From NCBI GenBank assembly GCA_009733575.1, contig ML769548.1, positions 85,945 to 149,944 of the forward strand: a stretch of DNA of 64,000 bases, read 5' to 3'. This DNA comes from Gymnopus androsaceus JB14 (lineage: Eukaryota; Basidiomycota; Agaricomycetes; Agaricales; Omphalotaceae). The notes beneath the pieces are model-generated. The model was not told the DNA's origin. It did no database searches and saw nothing but the letters and a program-made list of their open reading frames with translations. How positions within the stretch are numbered: the stretch's first letter is position 1; each line of letters opens with the position of its first letter. A program made the translations under genes and the position numbers. Shown one piece after another: positions 32,954-45,598 of the stretch.

Positions 32954-34085
32954 CTACTTATCCACCGTCTGCACCCGATCCAGAACCGCAATAGTAGCAA
33001 CGATCCATGACGCGAGTTTTAACCCCCGTTCAGCGATGTAGATGGGGTGACTTTCGTCCTAGAATAAAATAATCAACGTCAGAACTAGAGACACGAATAG
33101 TCGGAGGCGAAGAGGGAAAAAAAATCCTCCCCAATCCCGAACCACCGCAACAAATAATAAGATACGATACGATACGATACGCTCCGCAGGCAGGTAGGGT
33201 AACTCAAATTTTACTCACATGTATCGACCCATCCCTCGAAGTCAATCTCGCAGTCGTCGCAACCGGGTGCCTCGAGTCCTTGGCGTAGAGCTCGCGGTAG
33301 AAGGTGTCGGGAAACAGGGGTTGTTACCGCAGTAGACCATCTTCCATTTGTATTCCATCCCGTCGGGGCCGGTGAAAGCGCGGGATTGGAGTGTGGAGGA
33401 GCTATGTGAGTGGGTGGTTGGCGAGCAGCAGGAAGGAAGGAAGATGCAGGGAGAAGTAGGGGGAGGGGGGTGGGATGAAGATGAGGAAGGAAGGAAGGGG
33501 TTAGGGGTCGACGGCAAAATATAATATAATCCAAACACGGCATACATGAGTCCCACTCTCCTCACCGCTTCCTTGATCGTAGTCGTTTTGTTATCCATCG
33601 TTATACTATCATATCAAGCAGATCAGTATGTCTTGAATCGTCTCTCTCGCCCTCGTCCTCGTACTCACCTACTCCTTTCAACATTCTTCGCATTCCACTC
33701 GACCTTGAAAATCGTCGCTCCACTCTCTCCATACCTCACCGTGAGCGTCGCATTGTTAGACGTAGCGGAGAACGCTACGGAGCGGTCGGAGGAGTCGGGG
33801 GATTTGTTGATGTATTGAACTTGCATGTTGAGGCCTGTGTCGAGGGAGGCGGCGGAGTTGCCTGCAGTAACGTTAGTAAAAAGAGGTGCGAGGAAGAAAA
33901 TGGGTATACACACCTCCACCAAGCGCAAACGCCACAGTCGTAGGCACCGCATTCTTCCTCCAAAGCCTCTTGACATAGTGATCCGGGATGATCTCGAGAT
34001 CGTCTCGAGAGGAGCTGCCGTACTCTATGCCATCGCCGTATTCACGGGAACGGACGATAAGGGTGCCAGGTGGGGTGAAGACCAT
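32954..34085 (-). CDS. DUF6593-type basidiomycete protein
   Basis: At least five exons: 34085-33914, 33861-33669, 33605-33546, 33401-33219 and 33058-32954, with the stop at 32954. Blocks fit the DUF6593 pattern of Agaricomycetes: SATSNNATLTVRYGESGATI, FKVEWNAKNVERSSITMD, SRAFTGPDGMEYKWKM, LYAKDSRHPVATTARLTSRD and a C-terminal IYIAERGLKLASWIVATIAV. The function of DUF6593 is unknown. Within 33401-33219 the frame before and after YKWKM differs; a 47-nt intron (donor right after KWKM, acceptor CCGCGAG) would solve this, otherwise it is a frameshift. A simple repeat (GATAC)4 lies in the last intron. The domain assignment is from memory of the pattern. Confidence 0.68.
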
Positions 34086-35300
34086 ATTCGAAGTATGTAT
34101 GCGGGGCGGAAGGGTAAAAGGATAGAAAGAATGATTTCTGTGAAGGAAGGAAGGTGAAAGAAGGAAGGAAGAGGGGGACTAGATAAAAGGGTGGAAAATC
34201 GTCTGTTTAAGAATTGACAGGATAGGAGGTGCAATCGAGCGCGGAGTCGGACGCACGCGTTACCACACATGTGACGGAACCGATGGAGGCGGGCGGCGGG
34301 ATACAGTACTTGCCTGAAGTTAAGAAAGCCAAAACTGTTCCGGAAGAGGAGAAAGCCTACGCATGGAGTGTGCATGATGCAATTATGCCATTATCACAGC
34401 TCGCTGGTCCTTTCCTGAGCCTCGAGCTACATCGAGCTGAAGCTGAAGAAGGCTTTGGTTACGGTCTACGACTCCTATCGATAAGATCGAGTCTTAGGTT
34501 GAGCCGAAAGACAGGAGTTTGACCCGCCAAGCCGACAAACTCTGTTTGCAAAGTCCAAAGTCTGACGAGTTGGACGGAGTCCGAGTCGAAGACTATAATA
34601 TTTTGTGTTTGTTTTCGTCGGCTCGATGATGATGGATTTCGATTCCTTGGAGTCAGAGCTGGAACACTCGAGCTTTACAAAAAGAATAACAATCTATTTA
34701 AAGCACCACCTGCGCGCGCGAGCCAAGGTTTCGCGCCCAAGAGTTAAGCTGGTCAAGACCAATCCGAGCCAACGATCAACTAGAGCAGATTAGAGCCGGG
34801 TTAGGTTCCAAGTTAAAGACCAGCTACAGCTGCTACACATACACCCAGCCGTCTTGGGGAAGGAAAACAGTTGGAGGAACTTCGGTGATGCAGTACCGGT
34901 ACCCGCAGTGCCTGCGTGGATTGAGTGAAAGCCATGATTCTATTTGACATTGAAGAACTAGCTGACCAAGAACACTGCGATTATTTTAACATACAGCAAG
35001 CATATTGGTGTACTGTCTCCGACTGGCTGTACGCTGTAGAGCTGTAGAACGTTGAAACCGTGTTGAAAGGGTGTTTTTACATGTACACGATGCAAAAAGA
35101 GGTAGAATTGTATAGATTCAAACTTAGCTTAGCTTTGCGATGGAGGAAAATGCGTGAATGCGTGAATTGTGCTAGTAGAGCTGTTAGCTGTAGCCAACAG
35201 CGAAATTGAGATCCATCAATGACTCACGCGTGTTTTTCCGTGACAATATTTATTGAAATTTCAATTTAGAAAAAACTTTCATCTCCTTCCTTCAACTACT
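34086..35300. other. Intergenic region between divergent genes
   Basis: Upstream regions of the DUF6593-type gene (minus) and ARG5,6 (plus). GAAGGAAGG repeats lie at 34143-34170 and C/T tracts precede the ARG5,6 ATG. No gene seen. Confidence 0.45.
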
Positions 35301-38299
<2,999 letters not shown>

Positions 38300-39089
38300 T
38301 GGATCTGCTTCAAACTGAAGCTGCGTTCTCGAGTCTCCACAAAGTATGACAAATAGTATACTACATACTTATCTACAATACTTATTTACTTGAATACTTT
38401 AAAATGCTTCCTGTTTTGATTCCGAGAGTTCAAGGTAGAGAGGAAGATGGAGATGGATACAGACTATTACTATTATACTCAGCTAGTAGCGCTAGTATGT
38501 ATGCTGACTTACTTACAAGTACTATACTTACTCATACTCCATACGCAGTCGGTCATTATATCACATGTGAAGATTCTGACTGAACCTGTCCGCAAGAGCG
38601 TATATGACTCGCTTGAATTGATTGCTCCGACTCCAAGGACGACTGATGTCTGAATCTGCCTGAAGCCGTGTTTTCGAGTGCAATACTTAATAAGTACATA
38701 ATTACTTAGTTATATGAATAGACTGGGATCATACAGACACCTACAGAGATCGAGGGGTCGGAGGGTAGAACGGAGGAATTCTAAGGAACTTGGACCCGAA
38801 GGTCATGGAAGTAAGCTGAAGGAGGTTCAAAGCATAGGTAATGTGAAAATTCGAACCAAGATCGACGGTATTGAGTAGGACAGTATAGAATGCCAGTAGG
38901 ACCACTGAGCAGTGAACTAGTCTCGCTAACCAGACTGATAGACTCTCTAAAAAGGGAACACTGTCGTGTCAGCTATCCAGTTCTTCAACTTGCCATTAGC
39001 TTTCCCGATTCCTCCTAATAAGAAAGCGTTCTCCAAAATGATTCATTAACATCATCATTAGTAGGGAGTCTGTAGCGCTGTACACCCAT
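38300..39089. repeat. 3' flank of the F-box pseudogene, duplicated at 62140-62430
   Basis: From about 38760 the sequence (GAACGGAGGAA, CCAGTAGGACCACTGA, AGTGAAC(T/C)AGTCTCGCTAAC, AAGCGTTCTCC-like) is collinear with 62160-62420, so the duplication of the F-box gene included its noncoding 3' flank. 38300-38760 holds the ARG5,6 3' end and AT-rich sequence. Confidence 0.6.
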
Positions 39090-40076
39090 GTTCACTAAGT
39101 AGAGAAAACTTGGGGCTTTCAAGTTTTGCATCCAGTGCGATCAACCGGTCCCAATGAGTTGTTCTATAAACTTGTTCATCTGGTTAGAGTTCGAGTGCTT
39201 CATATGCAACTGACGCTCTGTGATATGTAGCGTTAGCTGCACAGTTGGTGTATCGAGATATATGACTGACTACAGATAATGATGTTAAAGCTTAAAGAAG
39301 TGGAAGTACTTGAACCAATAGTTGGACGCACTTTCACCATAGTAAGTTGAATCCAATTCTCTGAGATTTCTACCCAGATACCACAGCATTGCTGGAGCTC
39401 ATTTGCAGCAATCGCAGGTTTCGAATATCAAGTGGGCACGAGTCTTATTGAAACCAAGTAAGGAACTCATCCATCATGATATCCGTGATGGAGGCCCCAC
39501 TGAACCTCAATTGATCAAGCTGTATAGACCGAGGTGCACCGGACTCCTCTATACGGCACAAAGAAGAAAACGCACTCCACCAGCTATAAAGCACATCGAC
39601 ATATAACACCTTCAGATGTGGTGCACGACTCAACAGAGATACCAGTAGAGCGAATGCAGATAGTAGTTGTGAAAGATAGAGTTGAGTCATTGAAGGAGCC
39701 CTGACCATGTCAACTTGTCAAGCAACACCCACCTTAGTGAAAAGGATACATGGCTACAGTTGATGTATGGAAGTTCACTTTCTAGAGGCACTGAACAACG
39801 CATGCAGTAGCATAAAGGATCTTTGATAGCTCTCAGGCTGTTCCATACTCCCTCGAACCAATGGAGCTCCAGGAACTGCACACAAGATGCTAGACGGGGA
39901 TTCACGAGTGCTGCATCAGTCTTCCAGTAAGCAGCGTCAGTGTTGTTATTTACGCCATCCGGACAGCATCTGTCAACTAAGTCCATTGCGTCTAATGGAG
40001 TTTCCAGCTGTTCAAAAAAACCTAGGCCGCTTCGAAAAATTCGTTTGACACAGCTCTCTATGTAGTTGCTATTCAT
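39090..40076 (-). pseudogene. F-box/LRR-type gene remnant (copy 2)
   Basis: Minus-strand blocks from 40076: MNSNYIESCVKRIFRSGLGF, TDAALVNPRLASCVQFLELH, then in other frames MTQLYLSQLLSAFALLVSLL, HLKVLYVDVLYSWWSAFSSL, PRSIQLDQLRFSGASITDIM, MLWYLGRNLRELDST, and LIALDAKLESPKFSLL near 39150. They line up with copies at 30240 and 62410 (NPRLASxVQ, PRSIQLDQL, GRNLREL, EKP(E/Q)F(S/P)LL). Several frame changes make it a pseudogene. Its 5' end abuts the GH54 tandem array, and a piece of this 5' end reappears at 45481-45592. Confidence 0.62.
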
Positions 40077-40334
40077 TCGCACACGAGCCCCACTAGAATT
40101 GAATTGATTGCGTTACTTGAAGAAAATTCAAAATGGCCTTGGTTTTTTTCCAGCTGTTTCGAAGAACGGAGGCCACCTCAAGAAAAAGCAATCGACACAG
40201 CCAACCATTCAGTTGCTCCTCATTTCAATTCATTGACCTACGGGCCCCACCAGAACTGAATTGCTCTCGTCACCTCAGGATTTTTGGAGGTAGCCTCCGA
40301 CGTCCGTTTTTCGAAACAGCTGTCAAGAGTGCAG

Positions 40335-40741
40335 TAGGCCCCCAGAAGCTCCTGCAGAACCTTGCCCGAAATAGCGTCATTTTGGGTCAGATTTCAGCAA
40401 AATCCTTGTCTTATTATAGCGTCATTTAGTGCCCAAAACCTGAATCCTTGTCCGCCATAGCGTCATTTGAGCTGGCGCACCAGCGCCGAGCCGAAATTTT
40501 TTACCCTTTTGGATCAATTTTGGATGGTAACGTTCCTTGGAGGTGTCTGGAGCATGAATCAGGAATTCTAATACGTATAAGGCAATATTTTTGGATTTTC
40601 TGAGATTTTCGGCGCTCGTCGCGCAATTTTTGGAAATTCACGTGACAATCCTTGTCCGAAATAGCGTCAATTAGGCCGAGATCATAGCGTCATTTAGGGC
40701 GTCAGGCCGGGCAAGGTTCAGTAGGAGCTTCTGGGGGCCTA
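40335..40741. mobile_element. TIR element TAGGCCCCCAGAAGC, 407 bp, in unit A
   Basis: TIRs of about 33 bp: TAGGCCCCCAGAAGCTCCTG on the left and its near reverse complement ending AGCTTCTGGGGGCCTA. GTGCAG is duplicated on both sides (40329-40334, 40742-40747). The interior repeats CCTTGTCCGAAATAGCGTCA-type motifs about five times in the subterminal regions. Unit C (49730) lacks it and shows the empty site AGTGCAGTCTC. No coding capacity. Confidence 0.87.
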
Positions 40742-41459
40742 GTGCAGTCTCACTGCGTCGAGTGGTGGACGATGATGTAATTTGCCTGCCGGCGTTCCAC
40801 GTTCAGCTCGTGACCAATGCTTATAAGCAGGCGTGAGAGTCGGCACCGCGCCGCTAGGCGCTTATACTTCTCATCTCCGACTCCCACTGCTGCTCGTCTG
40901 ACTGACAGTGATAGAATCGCCCGCCAAATCGATATATTTCTCGTCCCCCACCTTCCCATCCCTGGACTCGAGAAATCAACCAGCGTCAATCAGATCTCAG
41001 CCTTGTATCCGCGTGTATAGACATAGAGTGAGTGAGTGTTTGCCCACCCACGCGGGGCCAAGCTCCAGCCAAACCTTGTCGACGACTTACTACGTCGTCC
41101 CTCTCTTATAATTTATACATCCAGACTCATATAGCCAATTTATCTTATCCTTCCTTCCCTCCTTCCCTCCCTCCCTCCTTCCACCAGCTGCGCCATTCTC
41201 GTCTTTCATTGACCCGACAATATACCGGGATGACTCTGCGGAAAAACCACTTTTCACCATTTAGTACTTCCGTGTTCTCTTCTCGTCAGCAGGCCCACTG
41301 CTCCAAAGACTTTCAGCGCGGTCAGTTGAGAAGGGATTGCCCAGGAAAGATATTGCTTCTCGCGAACTGCATGTCAGATATCATATGATGGCTCTACCTG
41401 ACCGTCAGCAGAGCTGAGAGCATCAAGCGGCCCGTAACTCGTTCGCCGTGTCCATGCAG

Positions 41460-41466
41460 TATAAAA
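41460..41466 (+). promoter_or_regulatory. TATA box of GH54 copy A
   Basis: TATAAAA in GCAGTATAAAAGCATAC, 43 nt before the start codon. The same box precedes copy B (45358-45364) and copy C (50906-50912). Confidence 0.7.
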
Positions 41467-41508
41467 GCATACAATGCGCGACCTTCTCGTCAATAATTCC
41501 TAGCAGAC

Positions 41509-42578
41509 ATGTTGTCACGATCAAAAGTATTCGCATTAGTAGGCCTTGCTGCTACTGTCGCCGCTGCGCCGTGCGACATCTATGCTGAAGGAGGAACACC
41601 CTGTGTTGTTAGTTCGTTTTCATGATAATCCAAATGCTTGTCGAACTGAATTATCCACTTTGTTAGGCCGCCCACGGTACAGTCCGTGCCCTGTTCAGCG
41701 CTTACGACGGTGCACTCTACCAGGTCCAACGTAGCTCCGACAATGCCGTGATGGACATTGCGCCGTTATCCGCTGGTGGTGTTGCCAACGCGGCCTCCCA
41801 AGACTCCTTCTGCGCCGGCACTTCCTGCGTCATTTCCATTATTTACGATCAGTCCGGCCGCGCTAACCATCTAACCCGAGCTCCTGCTGGTGGCTTCAGT
41901 GGCCCAGGACCCAACGGCGCCGACAACTTGGCCTCCGCTACTGCCGCACCGATCCACCTGAACGGTCAAAAGGCATATGGTGTCTTCGTTGTACCCGGCG
42001 TCGGCTACCGTAATGACAACACCAACGGCATAGCTACGGGTGACGCCGCAGAGGGCTTGTACGCCGTCCTAGATGGAACCCACTTCAACGGTGCCTGCTG
42101 CTTCGACTACGGGAATGCTGAGAGGAGCGCTACCGATACCGGCAACGGCCACATGGAGGCCATCTACTTTGGCAGCGCCACGACCTGGGGTACCGGTTCT
42201 GGCAATGGTCCTTGGATCATGGCCGATCTCGAGAACGGTTTGTTCTCGGGCTTCAATGTCAAACAAAATACTGCTGATCCCTCCATCACTTTCCGCTTCG
42301 TCACTGCGATGGTCAAGGGTCAACCAAACAATTGGGCGATCAGGGGCGGTAACGCTGCCACTGGCGCGCTGTCGACGTTTTACAACGGTGTGCGACCAAA
42401 CGCGGCTGGCTACAACCCAATGAGCAAGGAAGGTGCCATCATTCTTGGTATTGGTGGAGACAACAGCAACGGCGCCGAGGGTACATTCTACGAGGGTGTC
42501 ATGACTTCTGGTTTCCCATCTGACGCCACCGAGAACTCAGTGCAGGCCAACATCGTCGCCGCCAAATTTACTACGTGA
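41509..42578 (+). CDS. GH54 alpha-L-arabinofuranosidase, copy A (intact)
   Basis: A secreted enzyme that removes terminal alpha-L-arabinofuranose from arabinoxylan or arabinan; 336 residues. Exons 41509-41607 and 41667-42578 (59 bp intron). Signal peptide MLSRSKVFALVGLAATVAAA, then CDIYAEGGTPCVAAHGTVRA, the typical GH54 start. Further marks: IIYDQSGRANHLT, CCFDYGNAE, GNGHMEAIYFG, WIMADLENGLFSGFN, LGIGGDNSNGAEGTFYEGVM. By position and 76-residue spacing, Glu about 222 (DLENG) and Asp about 298 (GGDN) correspond to the nucleophile and acid/base reported for Aspergillus AbfB. The chain ends right after the catalytic domain; the CBM42 arabinose-binding domain usual in ascomycete AbfB is absent. 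GH54 is mostly known from ascomycetes, so horizontal origin is possible (inference). Confidence 0.95.
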
Positions 42579-43154
42579 GGCAGTGGTGGTAGAGGCTTGT
42601 AAAGGTTTGGATCCTAGATCCTCGGTCTTTCTACGTACATTCGCGGTCACTCAATGTGTAATTACGGTTGCATGCGCTCTGTTCCGTTTCGTCTCGTTCG
42701 TCTTGCTCTGTATACCCATCAATTGAACGCTGAAGTCTATTCGGACCTATTGCTTCTCTTTGTCTTGGTATATGATCGTCAACCAAGTCAGCGTCGAATC
42801 TTCATCTTCATACGTTGCTGTCAGGGCGAGTTCAGTCCCAAGCATCTGTCTGTTGAAGATTTACAAAAGTAGATACACTATATGGGAGGTATCTAAAATA
42901 CGGTCTATATGACAAGCTTTCAAAAGGCTATATCTCAACCGGCCCTTAGAACGAGTTCAAGAATCAATTGGCGAGCTCGAAGCCGAGGAAGGTGGCACCG
43001 TTCGCAAACGGCGACCTAAGAAGAACAAAAACAAGAACGTCAGTAAGGTGAACACAGCACACAAGATGTTGTTATCATCTTCACCGAATTATCAATGTTG
43101 GTCCCAGACCTCGCGTGAACGCGGGGAAGCCTTCACTTTTAGTAAACATCTCTG

Positions 43155-43290
43155 AACCTGAATCTGGCACTTGGGTATGACGAGTATGCTGGGATCCCTA
43201 CCGAGGAGGAGGTTGACTGATGCAGGCTGCCGCATTTTCGAGTATACTCCTACATACTTATCTACATTACTTATTTCAATAAAATGCATC
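43155..43290 (+). pseudogene. Copy of the ARG5,6 last exon and 3' flank, in unit A
   Basis: Encodes NLNLALGYDEYAGIPTEEEVD-type sequence (first residues NLNLALGYDEYAGIP), matching 38234-38299 with few changes, and continues with matching 3' flank (TACATACTTATCTACA(T/A)TAC). No other ARG5,6 part accompanies it. The sequence just before (42940-43060: RPLERVQESIGELEAEEGG, TVRKRRPKKNKNKN) is an unrelated, unidentified coding-like fragment. Unit C has the same arrangement at 52600-52735. Confidence 0.85.
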
Positions 43291-43496
43291 GCACTTTCTC
43301 GACGTTCGGAATTGACGCGGCATCCGATTCCCATCGTAGTTTTTAGAGTAGATTGTCGGGTATTCGAGTCGTGGAGGGAGGCTTACTTCAAGAAGCCAAA
43401 CCTAAGGCTTCGGCAATGAGTGCAGCAGTTTCAGAGATGTAGTGAGAGATACTTTTCATGCACAAGTACTTGAAAACAAAATCATGATTAACTCTA

Positions 43497-44070
43497 AACG
43501 ACACCAACTTCCTTCCGAACCCAGACTTGGCCCAATGTGCCTTCCCGTAAGAAGAAGCGCATCGCAGGCGACTTCAGCTTCTGCACAACAATATCAAGGT
43601 TTTCATCATTAAGAACTTTAGTATTTTCCTGTTCATCATCTTCGTCGTCAGATTGCGGTTCCACCCCACCACACATCCATGCAATATCGCCAATGAATTA
43701 TGCATGATGAAATATTTCTTCTCGATGTCAGGAATGTTCGGGTTCTGTCGCAGCCGAAGGGGCCTATCAATGAGCACACCTGGGAAAGAACACAGCTCGT
43801 TTCCATCACTGACAACGGTACGCAGAGCGGGAATAGGGCTTGCTTCTGGAGGTGTGTATCTCCGTCGAATGAATATCTAGGTAAAATGGTCATTAATAGC
43901 ACATGAAAAGAAAAAACGATGGTACTTCAGAATCATGGTTACTCCATTCGAGGTATAGTCGGAATGCCGCAAATAGTGAGTGTAGCTCCCACTGGAGTAA
44001 GAGTGCATTCTCAACGCAGTCGGCTTGCCAGTCTTCCACTGTGATACCAGTGAGGACGTATACAGGATGG
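43497..44070 (-). pseudogene. Unidentified minus-strand fragment, HNH-nuclease-like pattern
   Basis: Minus-strand reading VEDWQADCVENALLLQWELH, SLFAAFRLYLEWSNHD, then FIRRRYTPPEASPIPALRTV, VLIDRPLRLRQNPNIPDIEK, and an acidic SDDEDDEQENTKVLNDEN tail. The first block resembles the DxxENxLLLxxxLHxxFD motif of fungal HNH-domain proteins, but no start or full domain is present. Duplicated in unit C (52940-53510). Low-confidence identity. Confidence 0.35.
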
Positions 44071-44084
44071 AAGAACTAATAGAT

Positions 44085-45480
44085 AGAAAAAGCAATCGAC
44101 ACAGCCAACCATTCAGTTGCTCCTCATTTCAATTCATTGACCTACGGGCCCCACCAGAACTGAATTGCTCTCGTCACCTCAGGATTTTTGGAGGTACCTC
44201 CGACGTCCGTTTTTCGAAACAGCTGTCAAGAGTGCAGTAGGCCCCCAGAAGCTCCTGCAGAACCTTGCCCGAAATAGCGTCATTTTGGGTCAGATTTCAG
44301 CAAAATCCTTGTCTTATTATAGCGTCATTTAGTGCCCAAAACCTGAATCCTTGTCCGCCATAGCGTCATTTGAGCTGGCGCACCAGCGCCGAGCCGAAAT
44401 TTTTAACCCTTTTGGATCAATTTTGGATGGTAACGTTCCTTGGAGGTGTCTGGAGCATGAATCAGGAATTCTAATACGTATAGGCAATATTTTTGGATTT
44501 TCTGAGATTTTCGGCGCTCGTCGCGCAATTTTTGGAAATTCACGTGACAATCCTTGTCCGAAATAGCGTCAATTAGGCCGAGATCATAGCGTCATTTAGG
44601 GCGTCAGGCCGGGCAAGGTTCAGTAGGAGCTTCTGGGGGCCTAGTGCAGTCTCACTGCGTCGAGTGGTGGACGATGATGTAATTTGCCTGCCGGCGTTCC
44701 ACGTTCAGCTCGTGACCAATGCTTATAAGCAGGCGTGAGAGTGGCACCGCGCGCCGCTAGGCGCTTATACTTCTCATCTCCGACTCCCACTGCTGCTCGT
44801 CTGACTGACAGTGATAGAATCGCCCGCCAAATCGATATATTTCTCGTCCCCCACCTTCCCATCCCTGGACTCGAGAAATCAACCAGCGTCAATCAGATCT
44901 CAGCCTTGTATCCGCGTGTATAGACATAGAGTGAGTGAGTGTTTGCCCACCCACGCGGGGCCAAGCTCCAGCCAAACCTTGTCGACGACTTACTACGTCC
45001 TCCCTCTCTTATAATTTACATCCAGACTCATATAGCCAATTTATCTATCCTTCCTTCCCTCCTTCCTCCTCCCTCCTTCCACCAGCTGCGCCATTCTCGT
45101 CTTCATTGACCCGACAATATACCGGGATGACTCTGCGGAAAAACCACTTTTCACCATTTAGTACTTCCGTGTTCTCTTCTCGTCAGCAGGGCCCACTGCT
45201 CCAAAGACTTTCAGCGCGGTCAGTTGAGAAGGGATTGCCCAGGAAAGATATTGCTTCTCGCGAACTGCATGTCAGATATCATATGATGGCTCTACCTGAC
45301 CGTCAGCAGAGCTGAGAGCATCAAGCGGCCCGTAACTCGTTCGCCGTGTCCATGCAGTATAAAAGCATACAATGCGCGACCTTCTCGTCAATAATTCCTA
45401 GCAGACATGTTGTCACGATCAAAAGTATTCGCATTAGTAGGCCTTGCTGCTACTGTCGCCGCTGCGCCGTGCGACATCTA
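44085..45480 (+). repeat. GH54 tandem unit B (truncated)
   Basis: Nearly identical to 40185-41582 of unit A, including the TAGGCCCCC element (44238-44643), promoter and first exon of the GH54 gene, then stops at codon CDIY. From 45481 to 45592 the sequence is instead a copy of the flank to the left of unit A (40071-40180). Confidence 0.88.
44238..44643. mobile_element. TIR element TAGGCCCCCAGAAGC in unit B
   Basis: The same insertion as in unit A, at the same site with the same GTGCAG duplication, so it was inherited by duplication and not inserted independently. Confidence 0.85.
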
Positions 45481-45508
45481 CTATTCATTCGCACACGAGC
45501 CCCACTAG
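45407..45508 (+). pseudogene. GH54 copy B, first-exon fragment
   Basis: Identical signal peptide and CDIY start, then joined to foreign sequence (YSFAHEPH, stop at 45506). 34 codons remain, without catalytic domain. The promoter with TATA box is intact, so a secreted stub could still be transcribed. Confidence 0.88.
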
Positions 45509-45598
45509 AATTGAATTGATTGTGTTACTTGAAGAAAATTCAAAATGGTCTTGGTTTTTTTCCAGCTGTTTCGAAAACGGAGGCCACCTCATCATAAC

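Larger units (their letters stand above)
40181..44084 (+). repeat. GH54 tandem unit A (complete)
   Basis: A unit of about 3.9 kb beginning AGAAAAAGCAATCGACACAG and ending GGAAGAACTAATAGAT. It contains a TAGGCCCCC-ended insertion, the GH54 gene and promoter, a copy of the ARG5,6 last exon, and a minus-strand HNH-like fragment. Unit B follows without a gap at 44085. Confidence 0.88.

Noticed and set aside
40780..40860. tRNA-like sequence (GTTCAGCTCGTGACC and GC-rich stem) upstream of GH54
   Set aside because: No acceptor stem or anticodon arm can be drawn.
42069..42423. Frames in other registers within GH54
   Set aside because: Shadows of the GH54 catalytic domain. The duplicate at 51519-51722 is likewise a shadow of copy C.
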